Shown here: positions 1 through 5,859 of the stretch, piece by piece | Position numbering within the stretch: the stretch's first letter is position 1 | Layout: the number at the start of each line of letters is the position of its first letter | Origin: Magnetospira sp. | GTDB lineage: Bacteria; Pseudomonadota; Alphaproteobacteria; Rhodospirillales; Magnetospiraceae | Direction: 5' to 3' | DNA length: 5,891 bases | NCBI GenBank assembly: GCA_028277325.1 | Contig: JANQGL010000132.1 | Coordinates: 1 to 5,891 of the forward strand | Made by a program: the position numbers and the translations under genes | Notes under the pieces: model-generated | Told to the model about the DNA's origin: nothing | Databases searched by the model: none | Seen by the model: only the letters and a program-made list of their open reading frames with translations

Positions 1-7
1 AGGTCGA

Positions 8-40
8 CATTCGTTTGGTGAATCGCTGCACAAACAAATG
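8..40. repeat. Inverted repeat, 10-base arms (8-17 / 31-40)
   Basis: The left arm CATTCGTTTG (8-17) and right arm CAAACAAATG (31-40) are reverse complements except for one base, separated by 13 bases. The local composition is low in GC for this window (24 of 50 bases in 1-50). Arms of this length with a gap of just over one helical turn would suit a dimeric DNA-binding protein, or could form a weak hairpin. There is no T-run after it, so a terminator is unlikely. No function can be assigned from sequence alone. Confidence 0.45.
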
Positions 41-45
41 CTTGA

Positions 46-98
46 CTGGGGCGCCGGGCCGACAAAAGGTGCACCTTTTGTCGGAGTCGGTGCACTAG
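46..98 (+). repeat. Perfect 26-base palindrome (59-84) within an extended hairpin
   Basis: Positions 59-84 are a perfect palindrome: the half-site CCGACAAAAGGTG (59-71) is followed directly by its reverse complement (72-84). As RNA it would form an 11-bp stem with a TGCA loop. Pairing resumes beyond a small internal loop (57-58 against 85-87): 51-56 pairs with 88-93 and, after one mismatch, 46-49 pairs with 95-98. Two of these pairs are G-U, so the plus-strand RNA folds better than the minus-strand RNA. No T-tract follows on either strand, which argues against a standard intrinsic terminator. It could be an operator for a symmetric dimer, a T-poor terminator of a gene to the left, or a structured element. 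It lies 158 bases past the stop of the Kef gene. Confidence 0.7.
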
Positions 99-241
99 CG
101 TCCCGAATCCGAAGCTCGAAAGCGCCTGTCCGCAATGGGCGGCCACGTGCAGAGATGTCCAGTCGCGATCCGCGCGTGCTTCCATGCCAGACAAATTCCA
201 CTTCCAACGTCGAGGAGCCCGAAAAAGCAAGCCATAACGAG

Positions 242-1861
242 CTACGGCCTTTCAAGCTCCTCCCGCGCCCTGACGCCCAGGGTGTCGAGGGCGATGCGGC
301 CCAGCCGGATACTCGCCTCCAGGGTTTCCGGCACCGCCTGCGTGGCGCCGAGTTGCCGGAACAGGTCGGCCGTCGCGGAATCCTTGGCGCGCGCCAGGAT
401 CGGCAAATCGGCCCGCAGACGGTATACGGCGCGCACCACCTTGGCGGCGGCCTCGGTATCGTCCAACGTGACCACCACCAGGCGGGCGCGCGGGACGCCG
501 ACCGCCCGCAGCAGGTCCTCGCGGGTTGAATCCCCGAAGAAGATCCGATGCCCGGCGGCGCGGCCGGCGGTCACCCGGTCGACGTCGCGGTCCACCCCCA
601 CCCAGGGCACCTCGACGCTGCCCAGCATCCGCCCGACCATGGCACCGCCGCGCCCGAACCCGACGATGACCACCGGCCCCGCCTCGGCGCGCGCCGCCTC
701 CTCGGACGTCGGGTGCGATCCCAGGCGGTCGGCCAGCCACCCGCCCAGGCGGGTCATCAGCGGCGTCAGGGCCATGCTGAGAATGGCGATGGAAACCAGG
801 GGCTCCAGCCAGCCGTCGGGGAGGATGCCGTCGTTGTCGGCCAGGGTGAACAGGACGAAGCCGAACTCGCCGGCCTGCGACAGCAGGAACGCGGCGCGGA
901 TCGACCCCCCGGTGTCGAGCCGCGCCAGGCGGGCGATGACGAACACGATCAGCGTTTTCAGCCCCAACAGGGCCAGCGTGCCGCCGACCACCAGGGACAG
1001 GTGGCCGATGATCGCGTTCGGATCGATGGCCATGCCGACGCTGAGGAAAAACAATCCCAGAAGCAGTCCCCGGAACGGCTCGATATCGGCCACGATCTGG
1101 TGGCGGTACTCGTTCTCGGCCATCAGGGTCCCGGCCACGAAGGCGCCCATTGCCATCGACAGACCGGCGACGTCCATCAGCCAGGCGGTGCCGAGGACCA
1201 GCAGGAGGGCGGCCGCCGCGAAAGCTTCCTCGCTGCGCTCGCGGGCGATGAGCTTGAGCGCCGGGCCGGTGGCGAAGCGGCCGACCGCCAGGACCCCGGC
1301 CAGGATGGCCAGCGACTCGAGAACCGCCAGGCCGACGCTTTCCGACAGGTCGAATCCGCCCGATGCGATCAGCGGCACCAGGGCCACCAGCGGCACCACC
1401 GCCAGGTCCTGCATCAGGAGGATCGAGAAACTGGCGCGACCCCACTGGGTGGAGAGCTGCCCTTTGTCGGACATGATCTGGACCGCGAAGGCGGTCGACG
1501 ACAGGGCCAGCCCGAACCCGATCACCCCGGCGGTGGCCCACGGCAGGTCGACCACCATGCGGGCGATGAGCGAGAAGGCGAGCCCGGTCAACAGCACCTG
1601 CGCGCCGCCCAGGCCGAGCAGCACCTTGCGCATCACCCACAGGCGGCGCGGCTTGATCTCGATGCCGATCATGAACAGCAGGAACACCACCCCGAACTCG
1701 CCCACGTGGCGGATGTCGTCGGGATCGGTGACCAGCTGCAGGCCGCTCGGGCCGATCGCCGCGCCGGCCGCCAGGTAGCCGATGATGGTGCCCAGCCCCA
1801 GCCGGTTGAACAGCAGCACCGCGATCACCGCGGCGGCCAGCATCGCCAGTATTTCAACCAC
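242..1861 (-). CDS. Kef-type CPA2 potassium/proton antiporter with RCK domain
   Basis: Predicted inner-membrane monovalent cation:proton antiporter (CPA2 family) that exchanges K+ for H+, 539 residues. I chose the GTG at 1861 because GGGAGG (1872-1867) sits 5 bases upstream and the protein then begins directly in the first membrane helix; a TTG at 1954 would add 31 residues with no ribosome binding site. Residues 1 to about 375 form a series of hydrophobic helices with family motifs: LGLGTIIGYLAAGAAIGP in the first repeat, a QD pair at 151-152 (the ion-site motif of K+-selective members), and DIEPFRGLLLGLFFLSVGM from 259. Residues about 396-539 form a Rossmann-type RCK_N/TrkA-N domain with GFGRGG at 401-406, an acidic residue D424 after strand 2, and FGDSTR near 442. 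Resemblance to remembered E. coli KefC runs the whole length, including LSSTAFA, SMAMGAF and the GRIALDTLG segment, but the chain stops about where KefC continues with a 50-60 residue tail. The KefC loop HALESDIEP reads HQIVADIEP here. No KefF/KefG-type oxidoreductase lies in the window. The gene is divergent from the PBP gene and ends in TAG. KefB or KefC orthology cannot be decided. Confidence 0.93.
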   Translation of the reverse strand: MVEILAMLAAAVIAVLLFNRLGLGTIIGYLAAGAAIGPSGLQLVTDPDDIRHVGEFGVVFLLFMIGIEIKPRRLWVMRKVLLGLGGAQVLLTGLAFSLIARMVVDLPWATAGVIGFGLALSSTAFAVQIMSDKGQLSTQWGRASFSILLMQDLAVVPLVALVPLIASGGFDLSESVGLAVLESLAILAGVLAVGRFATGPALKLIARERSEEAFAAAALLLVLGTAWLMDVAGLSMAMGAFVAGTLMAENEYRHQIVADIEPFRGLLLGLFFLSVGMAIDPNAIIGHLSLVVGGTLALLGLKTLIVFVIARLARLDTGGSIRAAFLLSQAGEFGFVLFTLADNDGILPDGWLEPLVSIAILSMALTPLMTRLGGWLADRLGSHPTSEEAARAEAGPVVIVGFGRGGAMVGRMLGSVEVPWVGVDRDVDRVTAGRAAGHRIFFGDSTREDLLRAVGVPRARLVVVTLDDTEAAAKVVRAVYRLRADLPILARAKDSATADLFRQLGATQAVPETLEASIRLGRIALDTLGVRAREELERP

Positions 1862-1866
1862 GGGCG

Positions 1867-1872
1867 CCTCCC
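1867..1872 (-). promoter_or_regulatory. Ribosome binding site of the Kef gene
   Basis: On the minus strand GGGAGG (1872-1867) lies 5 bases before the GTG at 1861. It is the best Shine-Dalgarno match in this stretch. No comparable site precedes the TTG at 1954 or the ATG at 1930, so it decides the start codon. Confidence 0.75.
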
Positions 1873-2006
1873 TGGAAAGGGCCGCCGCGCCACCCCGGCC
1901 GGGCACCGGGCGGTTCCCTCCCGCGATCATGCGGCATGCCGTGGCGCGGCTCAATGGCGCGACGGTCGACCCTGGCGGGGCGACGTCGCGGGACCGGCCG
2001 CGAAAC

Positions 2007-2031
2007 CGGGGCCACCGGCGCCGTTTTTTTT
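2007..2031 (+). terminator. Hairpin plus T8 tract, terminator- or attenuator-like
   Basis: On the plus strand CGGGGCC (2007-2013) can pair with GGCGCCG (2017-2023), with one G-G mismatch and a 3-base loop, and eight T follow (2024-2031). This is the layout of an intrinsic terminator, yet it lies 60 bases before the PBP start in a region between divergent genes, where no upstream plus-strand gene is seen. It might end stray or antisense transcripts, or act as a leader attenuator. Alternatively only the T-tract matters, as an UP-type promoter element. The short loop and mismatch lower confidence. Confidence 0.35.
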
Positions 2032-2065
2032 CCGCATGGCCGGCATTTGCCCGGGCATGTATAAA
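2024..2065 (+). promoter_or_regulatory. Possible promoter of the PBP1a gene
   Basis: TATAAA (2060-2065) matches the sigma-70 -10 consensus at five of six bases, with TG immediately before it. Transcription would start near 2072. The T8 tract at 2024-2031 would then fall near -48 to -41, the usual place of an UP element. The -35 region (around 2037-2042, TGGCCG) is poor. If this promoter is real, the ATG at 2065 is upstream of the transcript and cannot be used, which supports the ATG at 2092. Confidence 0.35.
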
Positions 2066-2091
2066 TGGCGCCGCAGACGGAAATCGAAGGC

Positions 2092-4566
2092 ATGATCGCG
2101 CGACTCCTGCTCGTCCTTGTGCTGCTGTTGTTGCTGGCCGGCGTCGGCGCGGCGGGGGGCGCCCTGTACGTGTTCTACGAGTTCGGGCGCGGCCTGCCCG
2201 ATCACCAGCAGCTGGCCGACCACGAGCCGCCGGTGACGACGCGGGTCCATGCCGGAGACGGCCGGCTGCTGACCGAATACGCGATCGAGAAGCGGGTGTT
2301 CGTGCCGATCGGCGCGATGCCGCGCCGCGTCGTCCACGCCTTTCTGGCGGCCGAGGACCAGAATTTCTACCACCACATGGGCATCGACCCGCAGGGCATC
2401 CTGCGCGCCGCGATCACCAACCTGCGCAACGTCGGGAGCGGACGCCGCCTGCAGGGCGCCTCCACCATCACCCAGCAGGTGGCGAAGAACTTCCTGCTCA
2501 CCAACGAAGTCTCCTACCGGCGCAAGATCCAGGAGGCGATCCTCGCCCTGCGCATCGAGCGGGCGCTGCCGAAAGAGCGGATTCTCGAACTCTACCTGAA
2601 CGAGATCTACCTGGGCTACGGCTCCTACGGGGTGGCCGCCGCCGCCCTCAACTACTTCAACAAGTCGCTCGACGAACTCACCATCGCCGAGGCGGCGTTC
2701 CTCGCCGCGCTGCCCAAGGCCCCCAACAACTACGACCCGCGCCGTCGTCCGGAGGCCGCCAAGACGCGCCGCGACTGGGTCATCGGGCGGATGGCCGAGG
2801 AAGGCTGGGTCGATGCCGCGCAGGCCGGCCGGGCGCGCGACGAGCCGCTGACCGTGCGCACCCGCGCCGCCACCAAGTTCGCCAACGCCGACTACTTCGC
2901 GGAGGAGGTCCGGCGCCGGATCGCCGGACTGTACGGGGAGAGCGCCCTGTACGGCGGCGGCCTGTCGGTGCGCACCAGCCTCGACCCGCGCCTTCAGGAC
3001 ATCGCCCGGCGCAGCCTGCGCGAGGGCCTGATCGCCTACGACCGGCGCCACGGGTACCGGGGTCCGCTGGGCACCCTGAACGACCCGGACTCCGCCAGGC
3101 TGCCGCCCGACGCCCTCGACCGGCTGCGTGCCCGCACGCCGCCGCCCGGCCTGCCCGGACCCTGGCGGGTCGCCGCGGTGACCAAGGTGACCGCCAGGAC
3201 CGCGGACCTGATGTTCGCCGACGCGACGACCGGAACCCTGCCCTATTCGGACGTCCGCTGGGCCCGCGCCCAGTTGCCGGAACAGAAACGGGGCGCCGAC
3301 GTCCGGCGGGTCTCCGACGTGCTGTCGACCGGCGACCTGATCCTCGTCGAACGCCTGGCGCCGGACCCGGAGGCGACGGACGCCGCGCGCGAGACGATCC
3401 CGCCCGACACCTACGGCCTGCGTCAGATGCCGGAGATCCAGGGGGCGATCCTGGCCATGGACCCGCACACCGGCCGCGTGCTCGCCATGCAGGGCGGGTT
3501 CTCGTTCGCCGAAAGCGAATTCAACCGCGCCACCCAGGCCGCCCGGCAGCCGGGGTCGGCGTTCAAGCCGTTCGTCTACCTGGCCGCCATCGACCACGGT
3601 TACACCCCGGCCTCGATCGTGCTCGACGCGCCGTTCGTGATCGATCAGGGACCCGGACTGCCCAAGTGGCGGCCGTCCAACTATTCGAGGGAATTCTACG
3701 GGCCGAGCACGCTGCGCCTCGGCCTCGAGAAATCGCGCAACCTGATGACCGTGCGCCTCGCCCAGAGCCTGGGCATGGAAGTGGTGGCCGGCTACGCGGA
3801 GCGGTTCGGGGTGGTCGATGGCCTGCCGCAGACCCTGGCCATGTCGCTGGGGGCCGCCGAGACCACCCTGCTGCGCCTGACCACCGGCTACGCGATGCTG
3901 GTCAACGGCGGCAAGAAAATCTCGCCGAGCCTGATCGACCGGGTCCAGGACCGGCGCGGGCGCACCGTGTTCCGGCATGACACCCGCCCCTGCGTCGATT
4001 GCCGGGCCGATGCCTGGACCGGACAGCCGGTGCCGAAGATCCCGGACACCCGGCCGCAGCTCACCGCGCCGGCCAGCGCGTTTCAGGTGGTTTCGATGCT
4101 GGAGGGCGTGGTGCTGCGCGGCACCGGACGGCGCATCGCCAGCCTCGGGCGTCCCCTGGCCGGCAAGACCGGCACCACCAACGACAGCCTGGACACCTGG
4201 TTCATCGGCTTTTCCCCCGATCTGGCGGTGGGCGTGTTCATGGGGTTCGACGAACCGCGCTCGCTGGGTGCCCGGGAAACCGGGTCCAGCGTCGCCGCGC
4301 CGGTGTTCAAGGCGTTCATGGCCGAGGCCCTGACCGACGCCCCGATGATTCCGTTCCGGATTCCGGACGATATCCGCCTGGTCCAGGTCGACGCCCGTAC
4401 CGGCAAGCCGGCCGCGCTCGGCGCCGCCGAAGGCGCGGTGATCCTCGAGGCCTTCAAGCCGGGAACCGTGCCCTCGCTCGATTCGGACGGCGGAGGCGGC
4501 GGCCCGACCGGCCCCGGGTTCGGCGCCACCGGCAGCCCGGCCGTGGGAACCGGCGGCCTCTACTGA
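2092..4566 (+). CDS. mrcA: Penicillin-binding protein 1a (bifunctional class A PBP)
   Basis: Bifunctional murein synthase of 824 residues that polymerises lipid II into glycan strands and cross-links the stem peptides in the periplasm, anchored in the inner membrane by one N-terminal helix (about 3-25). The GT51 glycosyltransferase domain spans about 70-240: EDQNFYHHMGID with catalytic E88, GASTITQQVAKN (122-133), the RRKIQEA motif with second catalytic Glu E148, and ERILELYLNEIYLG (162-175). A short OB-like insert follows (about 350-425). The transpeptidase domain spans about 450-745: SAFK with nucleophile S489 and K492, SRN at 548-550, and KTGTT at 692-696. All key residues are present, so both activities are expected. 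A CxxC pair (C634, C637) and a Gly-rich tail ending GTGGLY match what I recall of alphaproteobacterial PBP1a. An upstream ATG at 2065 would add nine residues (MAPQTEIEG) but overlaps the TATAAA box and has no ribosome binding site. The 2092 start has only a weak GGA (2079-2081) ten bases upstream, so the exact start is uncertain. The gene is divergent from Kef and convergent with the YbjQ-like gene; it is not next to prfB, the neighbour I would expect in alphaproteobacteria. Confidence 0.95.
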   Translation: MIARLLLVLVLLLLLAGVGAAGGALYVFYEFGRGLPDHQQLADHEPPVTTRVHAGDGRLLTEYAIEKRVFVPIGAMPRRVVHAFLAAEDQNFYHHMGIDPQGILRAAITNLRNVGSGRRLQGASTITQQVAKNFLLTNEVSYRRKIQEAILALRIERALPKERILELYLNEIYLGYGSYGVAAAALNYFNKSLDELTIAEAAFLAALPKAPNNYDPRRRPEAAKTRRDWVIGRMAEEGWVDAAQAGRARDEPLTVRTRAATKFANADYFAEEVRRRIAGLYGESALYGGGLSVRTSLDPRLQDIARRSLREGLIAYDRRHGYRGPLGTLNDPDSARLPPDALDRLRARTPPPGLPGPWRVAAVTKVTARTADLMFADATTGTLPYSDVRWARAQLPEQKRGADVRRVSDVLSTGDLILVERLAPDPEATDAARETIPPDTYGLRQMPEIQGAILAMDPHTGRVLAMQGGFSFAESEFNRATQAARQPGSAFKPFVYLAAIDHGYTPASIVLDAPFVIDQGPGLPKWRPSNYSREFYGPSTLRLGLEKSRNLMTVRLAQSLGMEVVAGYAERFGVVDGLPQTLAMSLGAAETTLLRLTTGYAMLVNGGKKISPSLIDRVQDRRGRTVFRHDTRPCVDCRADAWTGQPVPKIPDTRPQLTAPASAFQVVSMLEGVVLRGTGRRIASLGRPLAGKTGTTNDSLDTWFIGFSPDLAVGVFMGFDEPRSLGARETGSSVAAPVFKAFMAEALTDAPMIPFRIPDDIRLVQVDARTGKPAALGAAEGAVILEAFKPGTVPSLDSDGGGGGPTGPGFGATGSPAVGTGGLY

Positions 4567-4575
4567 TCGGGGAGT

Positions 4576-4606
4576 CGACGCCCGCGGCAAGCGTCCCGAG
4601 GCGTCG
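4576..4606. terminator. Hairpin between convergent genes, possible bidirectional terminator
   Basis: CGACGCC (4576-4582) is perfectly complementary to GGCGTCG (4600-4606), with a 17-base loop. It lies between the stop of the PBP1a gene (4566) and the stop of the convergent YbjQ-like gene (4627), where a shared terminator is expected. There is no T-run on either strand and the loop is long, so the call rests mostly on position. Confidence 0.3.
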
Positions 4607-4626
4607 CCGCCGATGCGCGGATCGGG

Positions 4627-4950
4627 TCAGCCCAGCTTGACGGCGGTGCCGTTGACGCTGACCATCAGCATCGACTTCTCGCCGGTGCCGATGTGCTCGT
4701 AGTCCAGGTCGACCCCGACCACCGCGTCGGCGCCCAGTTCGGCCGCCGCCTCCATCAGGTCCTCCATGGCCAGGTCCTTGGCCTTTTGGAGTTCCTTTTC
4801 GTAGGACCCGGAGCGGCCGCCCAGGATGTCGGTGATCCCGGCGAAGAAATCCTTGAACACGTTGGTGCCCATCACGGCCTGGCCGGCGACGACGCCCAGG
4901 TACTCGGCGACCTGGCGGCCGTCGACGCTGTCGGTGGTGGTGACGATCAT
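4627..4950 (-). CDS. ybjQ: UPF0145 / YbjQ-family protein (putative heavy-metal-binding domain)
   Basis: Small protein of 107 residues, the same length as E. coli YbjQ, and closely resembling it from memory from end to end. Visible family signatures are the start MIVTTTDSVDGRQVAEYLGV, an NVFKDFFAGITDILGGRSG segment (about 30-48), SYEKELQKA (49-57), LGADAVVGVDLDYE (72-85) and the C-terminal LMVSVNGTAVKLG. No signal peptide or membrane helix is present, so it is probably cytosolic; the family forms small oligomers. Pfam labels the domain as putative heavy-metal-binding, but there are no Cys or His clusters here to support that, and the biochemical role is unknown. The ATG at 4950 has GGGGA (4963-4959) eight bases upstream. 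It follows the DUF4197 gene by 35 bases on the same strand, probably in one transcript, and converges on the PBP1a gene. The minus-strand frame stays open far upstream of this start, but that extension is the antisense shadow of DUF4197. Confidence 0.93.
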   Translation of the reverse strand: MIVTTTDSVDGRQVAEYLGVVAGQAVMGTNVFKDFFAGITDILGGRSGSYEKELQKAKDLAMEDLMEAAAELGADAVVGVDLDYEHIGTGEKSMLMVSVNGTAVKLG

Positions 4951-4985
4951 CTCACACTTCCCCTCGCATGCGTGGTTGAAGGAAC

Positions 4986-5726
4986 TCAATCGGTCCCGAA
5001 GGTGCGCCGCAGGATCTCGGTCACCCGCTTGGCCGGATCGGCGCGGATCGCCGCCTCCTCCCGGGCGAGATAGTGGAAGATCCCGTCCAGCGCCGCGTCG
5101 AGCACGTGGTCGCTCAGGTCCAGGTCGAGGTTGGGCGCCACGGGCATCGCCCTGACCTGCCGCACCATGCCCTGATAGAGGCGCACCGCCTGCACCTCGG
5201 CCAGGGTGTCGTCGACGATCGGCCGCATGGCGGCCTTCAGGTCCGGCGTCATGCGGTCCGCGAAATAGCCCGTCGCCGCATCCTCGGGGCCGTCGTAGAC
5301 GGCCCGCGCGTCGTCCAGGGTCATGTCGGAAATCGCCTTCAGGAACAGGTCTTTGGCCTGCGGCGCGGCAAGCTCGGCGGCGCGGTTCATGCGCGCCTCC
5401 AGGTCGTCGAGCCGGCCCGACATCCCGAATCCGGCGAGCATCCCGCGCAGGTCGTCGAGCGTCCGCGGAAGCGGGATGCGGACCTGCGGATCGGCCGCGA
5501 ATCCGCCCGCCGTGCCCAGTTGCCCGACCACCGAGTCGACGCCCACCCGCAGCGCCTCCTTGAGGCCCCGGATGATCTGATCGTCGGTCAGCGCGGAGGC
5601 GGCGGAGGGCGCCGCCGCGCCACTCTCTCCGAGGACCTTTTTCGACAGGGTGTCCAGCAGGCCCTGGGCGGTGGCCGGCGGGGCACCGGCGAGCAGGGCG
5701 GCAAGGACGACGACGGCGACTCGCAT
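4986..5726 (-). CDS. DUF4197 family secreted protein
   Basis: Protein of 246 residues matching the DUF4197 family as I recall it; the function is not established. Residues 1-20 are a clear Sec signal peptide (MRVAVVVLAALLAGAPPATA) with an ATA-Q cleavage site and no lipobox cysteine, so the mature protein is predicted to be periplasmic and soluble. The body is mostly alpha-helical, with recognisable blocks: LTDDQIIRGLKEALRVG (from 46), GFAADPQVRIPLP (75-87), LDDLEARMNRAAELAAP (106-122), DARAVYDGPEDAATGYF (139-155) and DGIFHYLAREEAAIRADP (214-231). There are no cysteines in the mature part and no obvious catalytic motif. The ATG at 5726 is preceded by GGGGAG (5739-5734) seven bases upstream and places the signal peptide at the N-terminus; an upstream start near 5789 would add 21 residues that spoil it. 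It is the first gene of a probable two-gene transcript with the YbjQ-like gene, and is divergent from the partial transposase. Confidence 0.92.
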   Translation of the reverse strand: MRVAVVVLAALLAGAPPATAQGLLDTLSKKVLGESGAAAPSAASALTDDQIIRGLKEALRVGVDSVVGQLGTAGGFAADPQVRIPLPRTLDDLRGMLAGFGMSGRLDDLEARMNRAAELAAPQAKDLFLKAISDMTLDDARAVYDGPEDAATGYFADRMTPDLKAAMRPIVDDTLAEVQAVRLYQGMVRQVRAMPVAPNLDLDLSDHVLDAALDGIFHYLAREEAAIRADPAKRVTEILRRTFGTD

Positions 5727-5769
5727 GGCGGGACTCCCCGGGCGGAAAAACCGTGCCCAACAGGTACCA

Positions 5770-5788
5770 TGCCCGGCCGGCCCGGGCA
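5770..5788. repeat. GC-rich inverted repeat upstream of the DUF4197 gene
   Basis: TGCCCGG (5770-5776) is the reverse complement of CCGGGCA (5782-5788), with a 5-base loop. On the minus strand it overlaps TTGCCC (5789-5784), which could be a poor -35 element, but I see no good -10 at the right distance. It may be a regulatory dyad or simply a product of high GC content. Confidence 0.25.
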
Positions 5789-5820
5789 ATCCGCCGTGAC
5801 CCTCCCCCGGAATCCCGGAC

Positions 5821-5849
5821 CGGATGGTAAATTACGATTTGACCATCTG
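5821..5849 (+). repeat. Hairpin with TACG tetraloop directly before the partial ORF
   Basis: CGGATGGT (5821-5828) pairs with 5842-5849 (one G-T wobble), and AAAT (5829-5832) pairs with ATTT (5837-5840) after a single bulged G at 5841, leaving the tetraloop TACG, a member of the stable UNCG class. The hairpin ends at the first G of the GGAG ribosome binding site (5849-5852) of the ORF starting at 5860, so it could influence translation. It also marks the point where base composition drops, so it may be part of the end of an insertion element. Confidence 0.5.
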
Positions 5850-5859
5850 GAGTGACGAG

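Noticed and set aside
95..235. Minus-strand 46-codon ORF starting ATG at 235, just after the Kef stop
   Set aside because: It has no well-spaced ribosome binding site, an unfamiliar composition (many Cys and Trp, no recognisable motif), and its end overlaps the hairpin. It is probably a chance ORF.
38..529. Plus-strand ORF starting at 38
   Set aside because: Most of it is antisense to the Kef gene, the product is low-complexity and Arg/Gly-rich, and there is no ribosome binding site.
1862..1954. N-terminal extension of the Kef protein to a TTG at 1954
   Set aside because: The extra 31 residues are polar, Gly/Arg-rich and unlike Kef N-termini, and TTG lacks a ribosome binding site, whereas GTG 1861 has a strong one.
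1980..1989. 10-base palindrome GCGACGTCGC
   Set aside because: Short, fully GC-rich-type palindromes are expected at this composition, and nothing else around it suggests a binding site.
2057..2063. TATACAT on the minus strand as a -10 for the Kef gene
   Set aside because: No acceptable -35 is found upstream, and it would imply a leader of about 190 bases; it is more simply the complement of the PBP1a TATAAA region.
1951..4590. Long minus-strand open frame opposite the PBP1a gene
   Set aside because: This is the usual antisense shadow in high-GC DNA; the translation has no recognisable domain, while the plus strand encodes all PBP motifs.
2047..5789. Shared 10-mer TTGCCCGGGC before PBP1a (2047-2056, plus) and before DUF4197 (5789-5780, minus)
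   Set aside because: Related GCCCGG strings occur several times in this GC-rich window, including within the PBP1a gene, so a shared operator is not supported.
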